Assembly (NCBI RefSeq): GCF_001468465.1
Contig: NZ_LNSA01000019.1
Span: forward strand, 1 to 64,000
Source of the DNA: Sphingopyxis sp. H115
GTDB lineage: Bacteria; Pseudomonadota; Alphaproteobacteria; Sphingomonadales; Sphingomonadaceae
Length of the DNA stretch: 64,000 nucleotides
Reading direction: 5' to 3'
Part shown: positions 1 to 6,958 of the stretch, piece after piece
Layout: each line of letters begins with the position of its first letter
Numbering within the stretch: position 1 is the first letter of the stretch
Position numbers and translations under genes: made by a program
The notes under the pieces: generated by a model
Database searches by the model: none
What the model saw: the letters and a program-made list of their open reading frames with translations, nothing else
Told to the model about the DNA's origin: nothing

Positions 1-63
1 GGGAGGGAGGGGGTGCCGCGAGCCTCCCTGAAAATGGGTGGCTCGCGGCACCCCCTCCCTCCC
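1..63. repeat. 24-bp perfect inverted repeat upstream of the azoreductase gene
   Basis: Positions 1-24 and 40-63 are perfect reverse complements around a 15-nt loop. The arms combine a G-rich run with the core CGCGAGCC/GGCTCGCG. The right arm ends 27 nt before the azoreductase ATG. The hairpin may continue beyond the left edge. It could be the terminator of an upstream gene, a REP-like element, or a structured leader. No T-tract follows. Confidence 0.8.
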
Positions 64-90
64 CTCTCATCAACGCCAAGGAGTAATGCC

Positions 91-687
91 ATGACCAATA
101 TTCTTCGTATCGATGCCAGTGCCCGCAACGATGGTTCGACCACGCGCCAGCTGGCGGGCCATCTCGTGAACCACCTGCTCGAACAGGGCTATGGCGCCAA
201 GGTCGTACACCGCGACCTCGCGCTCACCCCGCCCGCACTGCTCACCGAAGGCTGGGTCGGTGCCAATTTCACCGATGAAGCCGATCGCAGCGACGATCAG
301 AAGGCGCTGCTCGCCGGCTCGGACGAGCTGATCGCCGAACTCGAAGCCGCCGACACGATCGTCATCGGCGTCCCCGTCTATAATTTCGCGATCCCCGCGT
401 CGCTGAAGGCCTGGATCGACCTGATCGCCCGCGCCCGCCGCACCTTCCGCTATACCGAAGCCGGCCCCGAAGGCCTGTTGAAGGGCAAGAAGGCCTATCT
501 GGTCGTCGCCTCGGGCGGTGTCCCGGTCGGCAGCGACTATGATTTCGCAACCGGCTACCTCCGCCACGTTCTCGGTTTCGTCGGCATCACCGACGTCACG
601 ATCATCGCGGCCGACCAGCAGATGATGGACGGCGAAGCGCTCAACCGCGCGACCGCCGCGATCGGCGAACTGAAGCAGGCTGCCTGA
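91..687 (+). CDS. azoR: FMN-dependent NADH-azoreductase
   Basis: A 198-aa cytosolic flavoprotein of the AzoR family, which reduces azo bonds and quinones with NADH by two-electron transfer. The N-terminus has the flavodoxin-like FMN phosphate loop (RIDASARNDGSTTRQL, about residues 6-21). The central PVYNFAIPASLKAWID stretch matches the family FMN/substrate segment that usually reads YNFxIPxxLKxWID. The length equals the family norm. I start at the ATG at 91 because an AAGGAG ribosome binding site lies 7 nt upstream; an upstream in-frame ATG at 13 would extend translation through the inverted repeat. The gene stands alone between two hairpins. Assignment to the family is firm; the natural substrate is not known. 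Confidence 0.93.
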   Translation: MTNILRIDASARNDGSTTRQLAGHLVNHLLEQGYGAKVVHRDLALTPPALLTEGWVGANFTDEADRSDDQKALLAGSDELIAELEAADTIVIGVPVYNFAIPASLKAWIDLIARARRTFRYTEAGPEGLLKGKKAYLVVASGGVPVGSDYDFATGYLRHVLGFVGITDVTIIAADQQMMDGEALNRATAAIGELKQAA

Positions 688-691
688 ACCG

Positions 692-745
692 ATGCGCCGT
701 CTCGCGAGCCTTTTCCTTTCGTATGGCTCGCGGGTGACGGCGCAT
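692..745. repeat. Imperfect inverted repeat after the azoreductase gene
   Basis: Arms at 692-710 and 725-745 pair as ATGCGCCGTC + CGCGAGCC with GGCTCGCG + GACGGCGCAT, with a 1/3-nt internal bulge and a T-rich loop. It shares the CGCGAGCC/GGCTCGCG core with the hairpin at 1-63. It begins 5 nt after the azoreductase stop and probably acts as a 3' stabiliser or terminator, although the T-rich stretch is in the loop. Confidence 0.7.
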
Positions 746-750
746 GGCCC

Positions 751-781
751 CAGCCCGGCGTGGACCCTCCCCGCCGGGCTG
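751..781. terminator. GC-rich stem-loop, possible terminator
   Basis: A perfect 10-bp stem (CAGCCCGGCG at 751-760 with its complement at 772-781) around an 11-nt loop lies 64 nt after the azoreductase stop. No T-tract follows, so a terminator role is uncertain. Confidence 0.4.
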
Positions 782-855
782 GTTGCAGGGGCTCACCGCC
801 GCTGAGCGCGTAGCGCAATATCGGTTAGCGACCGTTAGTTGCCATTCCCTTTCTT

Positions 856-927
856 CGTCATTCCCGCGAAAGCGGGAACCCAGCGAGCCAGCGTAGCCAC
901 TGGGTTCCCGCTTTCGCGGGAATGACG
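856..927. repeat. 28-bp palindromic intergenic repeat (CGTCATTCCCGCGAAAGCGGG type)
   Basis: Perfect 28-nt arms at 856-883 and 900-927 surround a 16-nt spacer. The arm itself contains a smaller hairpin, CCCGCgaaaGCGGG. This is a repeat type common in intergenic regions of many proteobacteria. Apart from this repeat and the two hairpins before it, nothing is evident in the 358-nt gap 688-1045 except the upstream region of the pseudouridine synthase gene. Confidence 0.85.
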
Positions 928-1045
928 AGGGTGGGGAGGAACGTCGGCTCACCACGCCAAAGCCGCCGGAGCATCGCCGACCCCCGATTCCGCGACGTTC
1001 GACGTTTACGCTTTCGGCTGAACGCCGGCCCGCCTATAGCGCGCC

Positions 1046-1729
1046 ATGCTCCTTTCAGATCATGTCCTTTTCCTCGACGGCGAAGCGCTCGTCATCGACA
1101 AGCCCGCGGGGCTTCCCGTTGATGCGCCGCGCGACGGCAGCCTCAGCCTCGAAAACCACCTCGACAGCCTGCGGTTCGGTTTCAAGCGCTGGCCGCTTGC
1201 GGTCCACCGGCTCGACCGCGACACATCGGGCTGCCTGCTCCTCGCGCGCAATCCCAAGGCGCACGGGCGTTTCACTCGCGCCTTCGAAAGCCGCGAAGTC
1301 GAGAAACAATATCTCGCGATCGTCGACGGCGTGCCCGACGGCGACAGCGGCACGATCGACCTGCCGCTCGCCAAGACATCGACCGCCGAGACGGGCTGGC
1401 GCATGGTCGGCGATCCAAAAGGCAAACCCTCCGTCTCGCACTGGGAAAAGCTCTCCATCGTCGATGGCCGCGCGTTGCTCCGCTTTCGCCCCGAAACCGG
1501 CCGCACGCACCAGCTGCGCGTCCATGCGCTCGAAGGGCTCGGCTTTCCGCTCGCCGGCGATCCGGTTTACGGACGGGGCGGAACGAAAAGCCGCACCCTG
1601 CTCCACGCCGAACGGCTAGTCGTAAAACGTGACGTCAAGCCGCCAATAATCGCCGAGGCGCCCTTCCCCGACCGCTTCGTCGCGCTGGGTTTTGCCGCGC
1701 CGGAGGGAGCGGAGCCCACGCGTGGCTGA
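1046..1729 (+). CDS. RluA-family pseudouridine synthase
   Basis: A 227-aa RNA-modifying enzyme that converts specific uridines to pseudouridine in rRNA or tRNA. The catalytic loop HRLDRDTSG (about residues 52-60) contains the family aspartate, and the GRTHQLRVH motif near residue 152 is also family-typical. No N-terminal S4 domain is present, so it resembles RluA/TruC-like short members more than RluC/RluD. The target nucleotide cannot be read from sequence. The 3' end overlaps the start of the ArfB gene by 8 nt, suggesting one transcription unit for RNA and ribosome maintenance. Confidence 0.9.
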   Translation: MLLSDHVLFLDGEALVIDKPAGLPVDAPRDGSLSLENHLDSLRFGFKRWPLAVHRLDRDTSGCLLLARNPKAHGRFTRAFESREVEKQYLAIVDGVPDGDSGTIDLPLAKTSTAETGWRMVGDPKGKPSVSHWEKLSIVDGRALLRFRPETGRTHQLRVHALEGLGFPLAGDPVYGRGGTKSRTLLHAERLVVKRDVKPPIIAEAPFPDRFVALGFAAPEGAEPTRG

Positions 1730-2123
1730 TATCCCCGAACACGCGATCAGCGAGAAATTCCTCGCCGGGTCGGGTCCGGGCGGCCAGAATGTCAACAAGG
1801 TCGCAACCGCGTGCCAGCTGCGCGTCGATGTGTTCGCGCTGGGTCTCGCGCCCGACGCCTATCGCCGGCTCAAGACGCTGGCGGGAAGCAGGATGACCGC
1901 GGCGGGCGAACTGATCATCCTGGCGCGCAGCTTCCGCACCCAGGAAGCGAACCGCGCCGACGCGCGCGCGCGGCTGAACGAACTGGTCGACGCCGCGCTC
2001 GTCCGTCCCGAAAAGCGCATCAAGACCCGGCCGAGCAAGGCCGCCAAGGCCAAACGCGTCGACAGCAAGAAAGCGCGCAGCAGCATCAAGGCGGGCCGCG
2101 GCCGCGTAAAGCCCGACCAGTAA
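1722..2123 (+). CDS. arfB: Alternative ribosome-rescue factor ArfB (peptidyl-tRNA hydrolase)
   Basis: A 133-aa protein matching ArfB/YaeJ, a class-I release-factor-like hydrolase that frees peptides from ribosomes stalled without a stop codon. The GSGPGGQNVNK segment at about residues 17-27 holds the catalytic GGQ motif. The lysine/arginine-rich tail (about residues 100-133) fits the ArfB extension that enters the empty mRNA channel. Length is close to the 140 aa of E. coli YaeJ. The start is GTG at 1722, inside the preceding gene; an upstream TTG at 1692 would add a non-conserved basic leader. Translational coupling to the pseudouridine synthase is likely. Confidence 0.9.
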   Translation: MADIPEHAISEKFLAGSGPGGQNVNKVATACQLRVDVFALGLAPDAYRRLKTLAGSRMTAAGELIILARSFRTQEANRADARARLNELVDAALVRPEKRIKTRPSKAAKAKRVDSKKARSSIKAGRGRVKPDQ

Positions 2124-2181
2124 ACGCGATTTTTACCCACGGCCGCTATCCACGCCACCGGAACAACAACGGAGCGGCACG

Positions 2182-2355
2182 ATGGCCGATGTGGTGAAAT
2201 CGATCCTGATGGGGCTCGGATGCCTGACGATCCTCGGCTTTGTCGGGTGCAGCATGATGGGCGCGGGGGTGATGGTCGCCGCCGACCGTGCCGCCGAACG
2301 TGGCGGCTTCAGCGAAACCAAACCGACCTCCGACAAGTCTCCCTGGGACAAGTGA
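2182..2355 (+). CDS. Small single-pass membrane protein, unknown
   Basis: A 57-aa ORF starting ATGGCC with GGAG 7 nt upstream. The first half is hydrophobic (SILMGLGCLTILGFVGCSMM then a Gly/Ala/Val run, about residues 7-34), followed by a short polar tail ending SPWDK. This looks like one transmembrane segment or an uncleaved signal anchor with two small cysteines. I do not recognise a family. A good ribosome binding site, sensible codon use and position between two real genes support it as a gene. Confidence 0.6.
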   Translation: MADVVKSILMGLGCLTILGFVGCSMMGAGVMVAADRAAERGGFSETKPTSDKSPWDK

Positions 2356-2408
2356 AACCGGCGCGCCGCGTCGATTGACAGCCGCATGCCGCGCGGCGAT
2401 CAGGCTGC

Positions 2409-2996
2409 ATGAACCTCTATCGTCTCGATGCCCCGGCGCGCGCGATCGCCGCGACTTTCGGCGTCGATGCGGGCAACGATCCGTGGACGGGCGATTATGT
2501 CACGCCCGGCCGCCCTGCGCCGGTAATCGCCCCCGACAGCCGCAGCGGCCCGCGCCGTTACCTCCGCCCGAAACTGTGGGGCGTTCCGCCCCCGCCGCAG
2601 GGCACCGAGCCCGTCGCCACCGTCCGTAACCTCGCGAGCCCCTTCTGGATCGGCACGCTGCGCCATCCCGAGCTTCGCTGCCTGATTCCGGCGACAAGCT
2701 TTGCCCTGTGGTCGGGGCCTGCGGGCGCACGGCGCCAGCGCTGGGCATCGGTTTCGGGCCGGGCTATCTTCGCCTTCGCAGGCATCCAGCGCCAGAATGA
2801 GGATTGGCCGGGCTTCGCAATGCTGACGACCGATCCGAATGGCCTGCTCGATCGGCTCGGTCCCGGCGTGATGCCGCTGATCCTGCATGCCGAGGATCAT
2901 GAGCGCTGGCTGACCGCCGAATGGCGCGATGCGGCCCAGCTTGTCGCCCCCTTTCCCAGCCATCTGATGGCGGTCGGCGAACAGCCGCCGCTATAG
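2409..2996 (+). CDS. SRAP-family (YedK/HMCES-like) protein lacking catalytic residues
   Basis: A 195-aa protein with the SRAP fold signature: a Pro-rich PGRPAPVIAP segment, WGVPPP, RCLIPATSF, a FAGIQ strand and a GVMPLIL strand, in family order. SRAP proteins normally start Met-Cys and cross-link abasic sites in single-stranded DNA through Cys2, using Asn, Glu and His. Here residue 2 is Asn, the FYEW motif reads FALW (Glu lost), and the His before R-M-P is replaced (GPGVMP). Only an Asn in VRNLAS could correspond to the active-site Asn. DNA binding without cross-linking is possible; the role is not known. Confidence 0.8.
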   Translation: MNLYRLDAPARAIAATFGVDAGNDPWTGDYVTPGRPAPVIAPDSRSGPRRYLRPKLWGVPPPPQGTEPVATVRNLASPFWIGTLRHPELRCLIPATSFALWSGPAGARRQRWASVSGRAIFAFAGIQRQNEDWPGFAMLTTDPNGLLDRLGPGVMPLILHAEDHERWLTAEWRDAAQLVAPFPSHLMAVGEQPPL

Positions 2997-3082
2997 GAGA
3001 AATTCACCATATTCCTTCACTTTGGGGTAACCAACGGCGGCGTAAGAACGGGCGAATCAAGAGCATTGCCGGGACCAGAAGC

Positions 3083-3409
3083 ATGTTGGGAAATCGCACC
3101 CTCGAAACCATGAAAGCGCCTACCTCGGCGCGCCGCGACGAGCGCGCGTCGGTCGATGGGCGTGCCCGCTTTCGCGAAGCCGGCTCCAATCCCTTCGACG
3201 CCGAACTCTTCGACCTGTCGGCGAACGGCTTTCGCATGTTCACCTTTTCGCGCCAGGCGATCGGCAAGCATATCTGGGTGAACCTGCCCGGGCTGCAACC
3301 GGTCGAGGCCGTCGTGCGCCGCCAAGACGGCAACAATTACGGCTGCGAGTTCGTCAATCCGCTGCACGCCTCGGTCGCCGACCATCTCAAGACAAAACTG
3401 GCCAAATAA
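3083..3409 (+). CDS. PilZ-domain protein (putative c-di-GMP receptor)
   Basis: A 108-aa protein that is essentially one PilZ domain. The c-di-GMP-binding signature RRxxR (RRDER, about residues 17-21) and the later DxSxxG motif (DLSANG, about residues 47-52) are both present. The start is the ATG at 3083; upstream in-frame ATGs run back into the SRAP gene, and ATG 3110 is a shorter option. Single-domain PilZ proteins commonly adjust motility or envelope functions. Another PilZ gene and a GGDEF-EAL gene occur in this window, but no direct partner is adjacent. Confidence 0.85.
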   Translation: MLGNRTLETMKAPTSARRDERASVDGRARFREAGSNPFDAELFDLSANGFRMFTFSRQAIGKHIWVNLPGLQPVEAVVRRQDGNNYGCEFVNPLHASVADHLKTKLAK

Positions 3410-3419
3410 GCGCGCGCCT

Positions 3420-3845
3420 TCAGCCGGCGGGTTTTTCCGACTTTTTCAATATATGCTTCCACTCGGCGGGCGTAACGCGCCCGACCGACAGCCGCGACTG
3501 GCGGATCAGGTCCATGTCGGCCAGCTTCGGGTCGGCCTTGATCGCCGCGAGCGTCACCGGATGGGCGAGCGCGCGCACCGGCGCGACGCGAACGATCACC
3601 CAGGGCGACCCCTTTTCGGCAGTCGGATCGGGCGAATGCTCTTCGACGATCTCCATGATGCCGACGCATTCCTTGCCGATATTACTGTGATAGAAGAGCG
3701 CTTCGTCGCCCTTCTTCATCGCCATCATGTTGAGCTTCGCAGTGTGGTTGCGCACGCCGTCCCACATGCCCTTGCCTTCACGCACGAGCTGGTCCCATGC
3801 ATAGGCGTCGGGTTCGGATTTCATCAGCCAATATTGCTTTGCCAT
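3420..3845 (-). CDS. EVE domain-containing protein
   Basis: A 141-aa protein that is one EVE domain, related to thymocyte nuclear protein 1 and to the YTH/PUA superfamily of modified-nucleotide readers. Family landmarks are YWLMKSEPDAYAW at residues 4-16, WDGVRNHTAKLNM, and the GDEALFYHSN strand. Members are thought to bind modified bases in DNA or RNA. I start at the ATG at 3845; a longer ORF to 3932 adds an Arg-rich leader atypical for the family. It is convergent with the PilZ gene, with a 10-nt gap. Confidence 0.9.
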   Translation of the reverse strand: MAKQYWLMKSEPDAYAWDQLVREGKGMWDGVRNHTAKLNMMAMKKGDEALFYHSNIGKECVGIMEIVEEHSPDPTAEKGSPWVIVRVAPVRALAHPVTLAAIKADPKLADMDLIRQSRLSVGRVTPAEWKHILKKSEKPAG

Positions 3846-3962
3846 GGTCGCGGGCTTAGCCGAGCCGCGCGCGCGGCGAAACCGCCTTTTTCCCTTTAAC
3901 CCGCGCGCCGCAGCGCCTAAATCGCGATTCATGATGCGCCCCGACGGCGCTGCCCCTATCAG

Positions 3963-4907
3963 ATGGACCTATCTTTCATGACCGCTGCCGTACCCGTCAT
4001 TTCCATGTCGCTTCCCGCCGACCAGTTCGCGAAGGACTTCGGGGCGTCGTTCGAACGTTTCGGCTTCGCGATGATCACCGACCATGGCATCGACCCCGGC
4101 CTGATCGACGAAGCCTGGGCCAAGGCGAAGGAATTTTTTGCGCTGCCCGAAGAGGTCAAGCGCGCCTATCATATCGTCGGCGGCGGCGGCGCGCGCGGCT
4201 ATACGCCGTTCGGGACCGAAATCGCGAAGGGCGCCAAGGAAGTCGACCTCAAGGAATTCTGGCACGTCGGCCGCGACCTGCCCCCCGGCCATCGTCTCGC
4301 CGCGCAGCAGCCCAACAATGTCTGGCCGAAAGAAGTCGAGGGCTTCCGCACCGCCTATGACAAGCTCTTCGCCGAATTCGACCGCGTCGGCGGCCGCCTG
4401 CTGTCGGGTATCGCACGCTACCTGGGTCTTGCGCCCGATTTCTTCGACGACACGGTGAAGGACGGCAACAGCGTGATGCGCCTGCTCCACTATCCGCCGG
4501 TCGAAGCCCCCGCCAAGGGCATCCGTGCCGAAGCGCATGAGGATATCAACACGATCACCCTGCTTCTCGGCGCCGAGGAAGCCGGGCTCGAAATCCTCGA
4601 CAAGGACGGCAGCTGGCTCCCCGTCTCGCCGCCGCCGGGCGCGATGGCGGTCAATGTCGGCGACATGCTCCAGCGGCTGACCAATAACAAATTGCCATCG
4701 ACGACGCACCGCGTCCGCAACCCCGACGAAGGCCGCGCCAGCGTCGCGCGTTACTCGATGCCCTTCTTCCTGCATTTCCGTTCCGACTATCCGATCGAAA
4801 CGCTCGAAAGCTGCATCGACGCTGCACATCCCAACCTCTACCCGACGCCGATCACCGCCGACGACTATCTGCAGGAACGGCTGCGCGAGATCGGGCTGAA
4901 GAAGTAG
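3963..4907 (+). CDS. 2-oxoglutarate/Fe(II) oxygenase, isopenicillin-N-synthase family
   Basis: A 314-aa non-haem iron oxygenase. An N-terminal DIOX_N region (PVISMSL to about residue 120) precedes the jelly-roll core. The iron facial triad is visible as HED (about residues 197-199) and THRV (His about 256), followed by RYSMPFF carrying the Arg/Ser that binds 2-oxoglutarate. Bacterial members hydroxylate or cyclise small molecules; the substrate is not predictable here. An alternative start is the ATG at 3978, just before TAAVPVIS. It is followed by a palindromic repeat and is probably monocistronic. Confidence 0.85.
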   Translation: MDLSFMTAAVPVISMSLPADQFAKDFGASFERFGFAMITDHGIDPGLIDEAWAKAKEFFALPEEVKRAYHIVGGGGARGYTPFGTEIAKGAKEVDLKEFWHVGRDLPPGHRLAAQQPNNVWPKEVEGFRTAYDKLFAEFDRVGGRLLSGIARYLGLAPDFFDDTVKDGNSVMRLLHYPPVEAPAKGIRAEAHEDINTITLLLGAEEAGLEILDKDGSWLPVSPPPGAMAVNVGDMLQRLTNNKLPSTTHRVRNPDEGRASVARYSMPFFLHFRSDYPIETLESCIDAAHPNLYPTPITADDYLQERLREIGLKK

Positions 4908-4954
4908 GCTAATTTCCGCTTAGGGGTAGGAAGCGGCCGTTCGTTCCGCCCCCT

Positions 4955-5027
4955 CGTCACCCCGGACTTGATCCGGGGTCCACGACTTCGACGCTGCGAT
5001 GGATCCCGGATCAAGTCCGGGATGACG
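4955..5027. repeat. 73-nt palindromic intergenic repeat, family A copy 1
   Basis: The left arm begins CGTCACCCCGGACTTGATCC and the right arm ends AAGTCCGGGATGACG. The arms are near-perfect reverse complements separated by about 17 nt. Related copies are at 10368-10440, 31437-31507 and 50884-50959. Confidence 0.9.
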
Positions 5028-5123
5028 AAGAACCAGTGTCCGCAATCGGTCGTTTCCTGCCGTTCGCACCGGATCGGCGGCGAATGTCCGATAAGGGGTG
5101 GGAGCGGAACCTGCCGGGCCAGA

Positions 5124-5522
5124 CTATTCCGCCTTGCTCACGCTCAGAATTTTCTCGACAGTCACGATACGCGTTCCGTCGCCGAGATGGCGCCCTTGAT
5201 GCGGTTGAAGGCTTATTCGCCCGACCAATTTCACCGAGAAAGTTCCCCAGGGCGGATCAGGTTTCCACCATTGAGCAACCCGCCGAGCCCCGGCGTCCAA
5301 TGCTTCGCACGTCTCTGCTGAGCATTCGACGGATGCTCGCTCATCCGAAAGAAGCGTCTCGCCGGCCTCGCTGCGGCACTGCTCAAACTGGCTGTTCTCA
5401 AAATTCGAGAACCAAGTGCACGTCAGCGTCGTTGGCGGGCCGAACTGTTCGCCGTTGATGTTTAAAGCATCGTCGGGGGCGAGTGGACCCGAGGCTAGAA
5501 CGAGAACGATAAGTTGCCACAT
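5124..5522 (-). CDS. Secreted protein of unknown function
   Basis: A 132-aa product with a short N-terminal signal peptide (MWQLIVLVLASGPLAPDD) and several cysteines (about residues 35, 49, 67 and 72) that could form disulfides. I recognise no family. The gene is noticeably lower in GC than its neighbours and has a plausible protein composition, unlike the antisense frames, but it overlaps no strong ribosome-binding signal. It stands alone between a repeat element and the divergent small-protein/fpr operon. It could be a recently acquired gene; confidence that it is expressed is moderate. Confidence 0.5.
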   Translation of the reverse strand: MWQLIVLVLASGPLAPDDALNINGEQFGPPTTLTCTWFSNFENSQFEQCRSEAGETLLSDERASVECSAETCEALDAGARRVAQWWKPDPPWGTFSVKLVGRISLQPHQGRHLGDGTRIVTVEKILSVSKAE

Positions 5523-5603
5523 GACGTCGGCTTACAGCCGATATGGATGCCTGCAATCGGTCCAAGCGGCCGTTTCGCCAAAACGCAAAAACAAAATTCT
5601 AAA

Positions 5604-5620
5604 TTGCAAATGACTCGCAA
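5604..5620 (+). promoter_or_regulatory. Candidate Fur-type (iron) operator upstream of the small gene-fpr pair
   Basis: TTGCAAATGACTCGCAA is an inverted repeat (TTGC-N9-GCAA) whose core TGCAAATGACTCGCA is close to the TGCnAATnATTnGCA pattern of alphaproteobacterial Fur-like sites. It lies in an AT-rich island 53 nt before the ATG at 5673 and next to a TAACATATAAG stretch that could be a -10 region. Confidence 0.45.
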
Positions 5621-5672
5621 TAACATATAAGCCCACTTGTGCCGCATCATGCGCGCGATGGAAAGGGGATCG

Positions 5673-6131
5673 ATGTACGCCTTTGTCGACCGGCCGGTGG
5701 AAAGCCTCTGCAATGGCGGGCGCTTCCTGCTCTGGGCGATGCGCGCGTGGGTTTCGGCGGTCGCCCGCGGCCAATGTCCGCCGCAGATGCTCTATCGGGG
5801 CTTCACTGCGGTAGAGGCGCCGGGGGCGCTTCCCGATTTCCATATCGCGATGGCGCTGCTCGCCGGCGATGCGGTCGAAACGCTGGCGCTTGCGCCGATG
5901 CCATGCCTCCAGATTTCAGAGGATGAAGCAATTCTGCTTGGACTCTGGCGCGACTTTTCGCTTGAGAGCGCCGCAAATGCCCGTGCGACGCTGGCCTTGC
6001 TGGCCGAGGAAGGCAGCGTCGGCCAGATCGCGAAGGCGATGGCGGCGGCGTCCCGCCGGCTGGTTGCGGCGGGATTCGACATGCCGGCCCTCGCGGCCGG
6101 CGCCACGACATATCAAGAAAGTCCAAAATGA
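5673..6131 (+). CDS. Conserved-type hypothetical protein translationally coupled to fpr
   Basis: A 152-aa soluble, alanine-rich, mostly helical protein, with small motifs such as WAMRAWVSAVARGQCPPQML and LLGLWRDFSLESAANA. I do not recognise a family. The ATG at 5673 is preceded by AAGGGG at good distance; in-frame ATGs at 5637-5658 are alternatives. Its TGA overlaps the next ATG (ATGATG), so translation of the ferredoxin reductase is probably coupled to it. Coupling and the shared Fur-like promoter suggest a role near electron transfer or iron metabolism, but this is inference only. Confidence 0.75.
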   Translation: MYAFVDRPVESLCNGGRFLLWAMRAWVSAVARGQCPPQMLYRGFTAVEAPGALPDFHIAMALLAGDAVETLALAPMPCLQISEDEAILLGLWRDFSLESAANARATLALLAEEGSVGQIAKAMAAASRRLVAAGFDMPALAAGATTYQESPK

Positions 6132-6946
6132 TGAGTGACCGTATTGCCGAAGCCGCCAAGCTCGCCCCCTCCGCCTCGCTGACGGTCGAAGAGGTGCGTT
6201 CGGTGCGCCACTGGAACGCGCATCTGTTCAGCTTCACGATCACGCGCCCACCAAGCTTCCGTTTCCGTTCGGGCGAGTTCGTGATGATCGGCCTGCCGGG
6301 CGAGGGGCGCCCGCTGCTCCGCGCCTATTCGATCGCCAGCCCCGCCTATGCCGACGAGCTGGAATTCCTGTCGATCAAGGTGCCGGACGGCCCGCTGACC
6401 TCGCGGCTCCAGCTGATCCAGCCGGGCGACCCCGTCTATCTGGGGCGCAAGCCGACAGGGACGCTCGTCGCCGACGCGCTGCTGCCGGGCAAGCGGCTGT
6501 TCATGCTCTCGACCGGCACCGGACTCGCGCCCTTCCTCAGCTTGGCGCGCGACCCGGACATCTATGAGCGGTTCAACCAGATCGTCATCGTCCATTGCGT
6601 ACGGCAGGTTAGCGACCTCGCCTTCCGCGATGAGCTGGAAAGCCAGCTGGCGGGCGATCCGCTCGTGCAGGATCAGGCGCTGCTGCAATTCCATTATCTG
6701 CCGACGGTGACGCGCGAGCCCTTCCGCACAACGGGGCGCATCGACGCGCTGATCGACGATGGGTCGCTCTTCGGCCACCCGCTGACCGGGCCGACCGCGT
6801 TCGACCCCGAAAACGACCGCATCATGATGTGCGGCAGCATGGCGATGATCCGCGACTTGCAGGCGCGTTTCGAAGAACTGGGCTTCAAGGAAGGATCGAA
6901 CGCATCGCCGGGCGACTTCGTGATCGAACGCGCATTCGTGGGCTGA
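6128..6946 (+). CDS. fpr: Ferredoxin--NADP(+) reductase
   Basis: A 272-aa flavoenzyme passing electrons between NADP(H) and ferredoxin or flavodoxin. The FAD-binding RAYSIASP motif (about residues 69-76), the GTGLAPFLSLARD nucleotide-binding loop (about 131-143), the MMCGSMAMI motif and the C-terminal FVIERAFVG ending are all present. The ending fits bacterial subclass-I FPRs (Azotobacter/Rhodobacter type). It overlaps the upstream small gene by 4 nt (ATGA). Iron or redox control is possible from the Fur-like site upstream. Family assignment is firm. Confidence 0.95.
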   Translation: MMSDRIAEAAKLAPSASLTVEEVRSVRHWNAHLFSFTITRPPSFRFRSGEFVMIGLPGEGRPLLRAYSIASPAYADELEFLSIKVPDGPLTSRLQLIQPGDPVYLGRKPTGTLVADALLPGKRLFMLSTGTGLAPFLSLARDPDIYERFNQIVIVHCVRQVSDLAFRDELESQLAGDPLVQDQALLQFHYLPTVTREPFRTTGRIDALIDDGSLFGHPLTGPTAFDPENDRIMMCGSMAMIRDLQARFEELGFKEGSNASPGDFVIERAFVG

Positions 6947-6958
6947 GGCCATATCCCG

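Noticed and set aside
1692..1721. TTG start for ArfB 30 nt upstream
   Set aside because: It adds an Arg-rich leader absent from the family; the GTG at 1722 gives the canonical N-terminus.
5416..5613. Short plus-strand ORF overlapping the secreted orphan
   Set aside because: No ribosome binding site, and it mostly overlaps the better-supported minus-strand gene.
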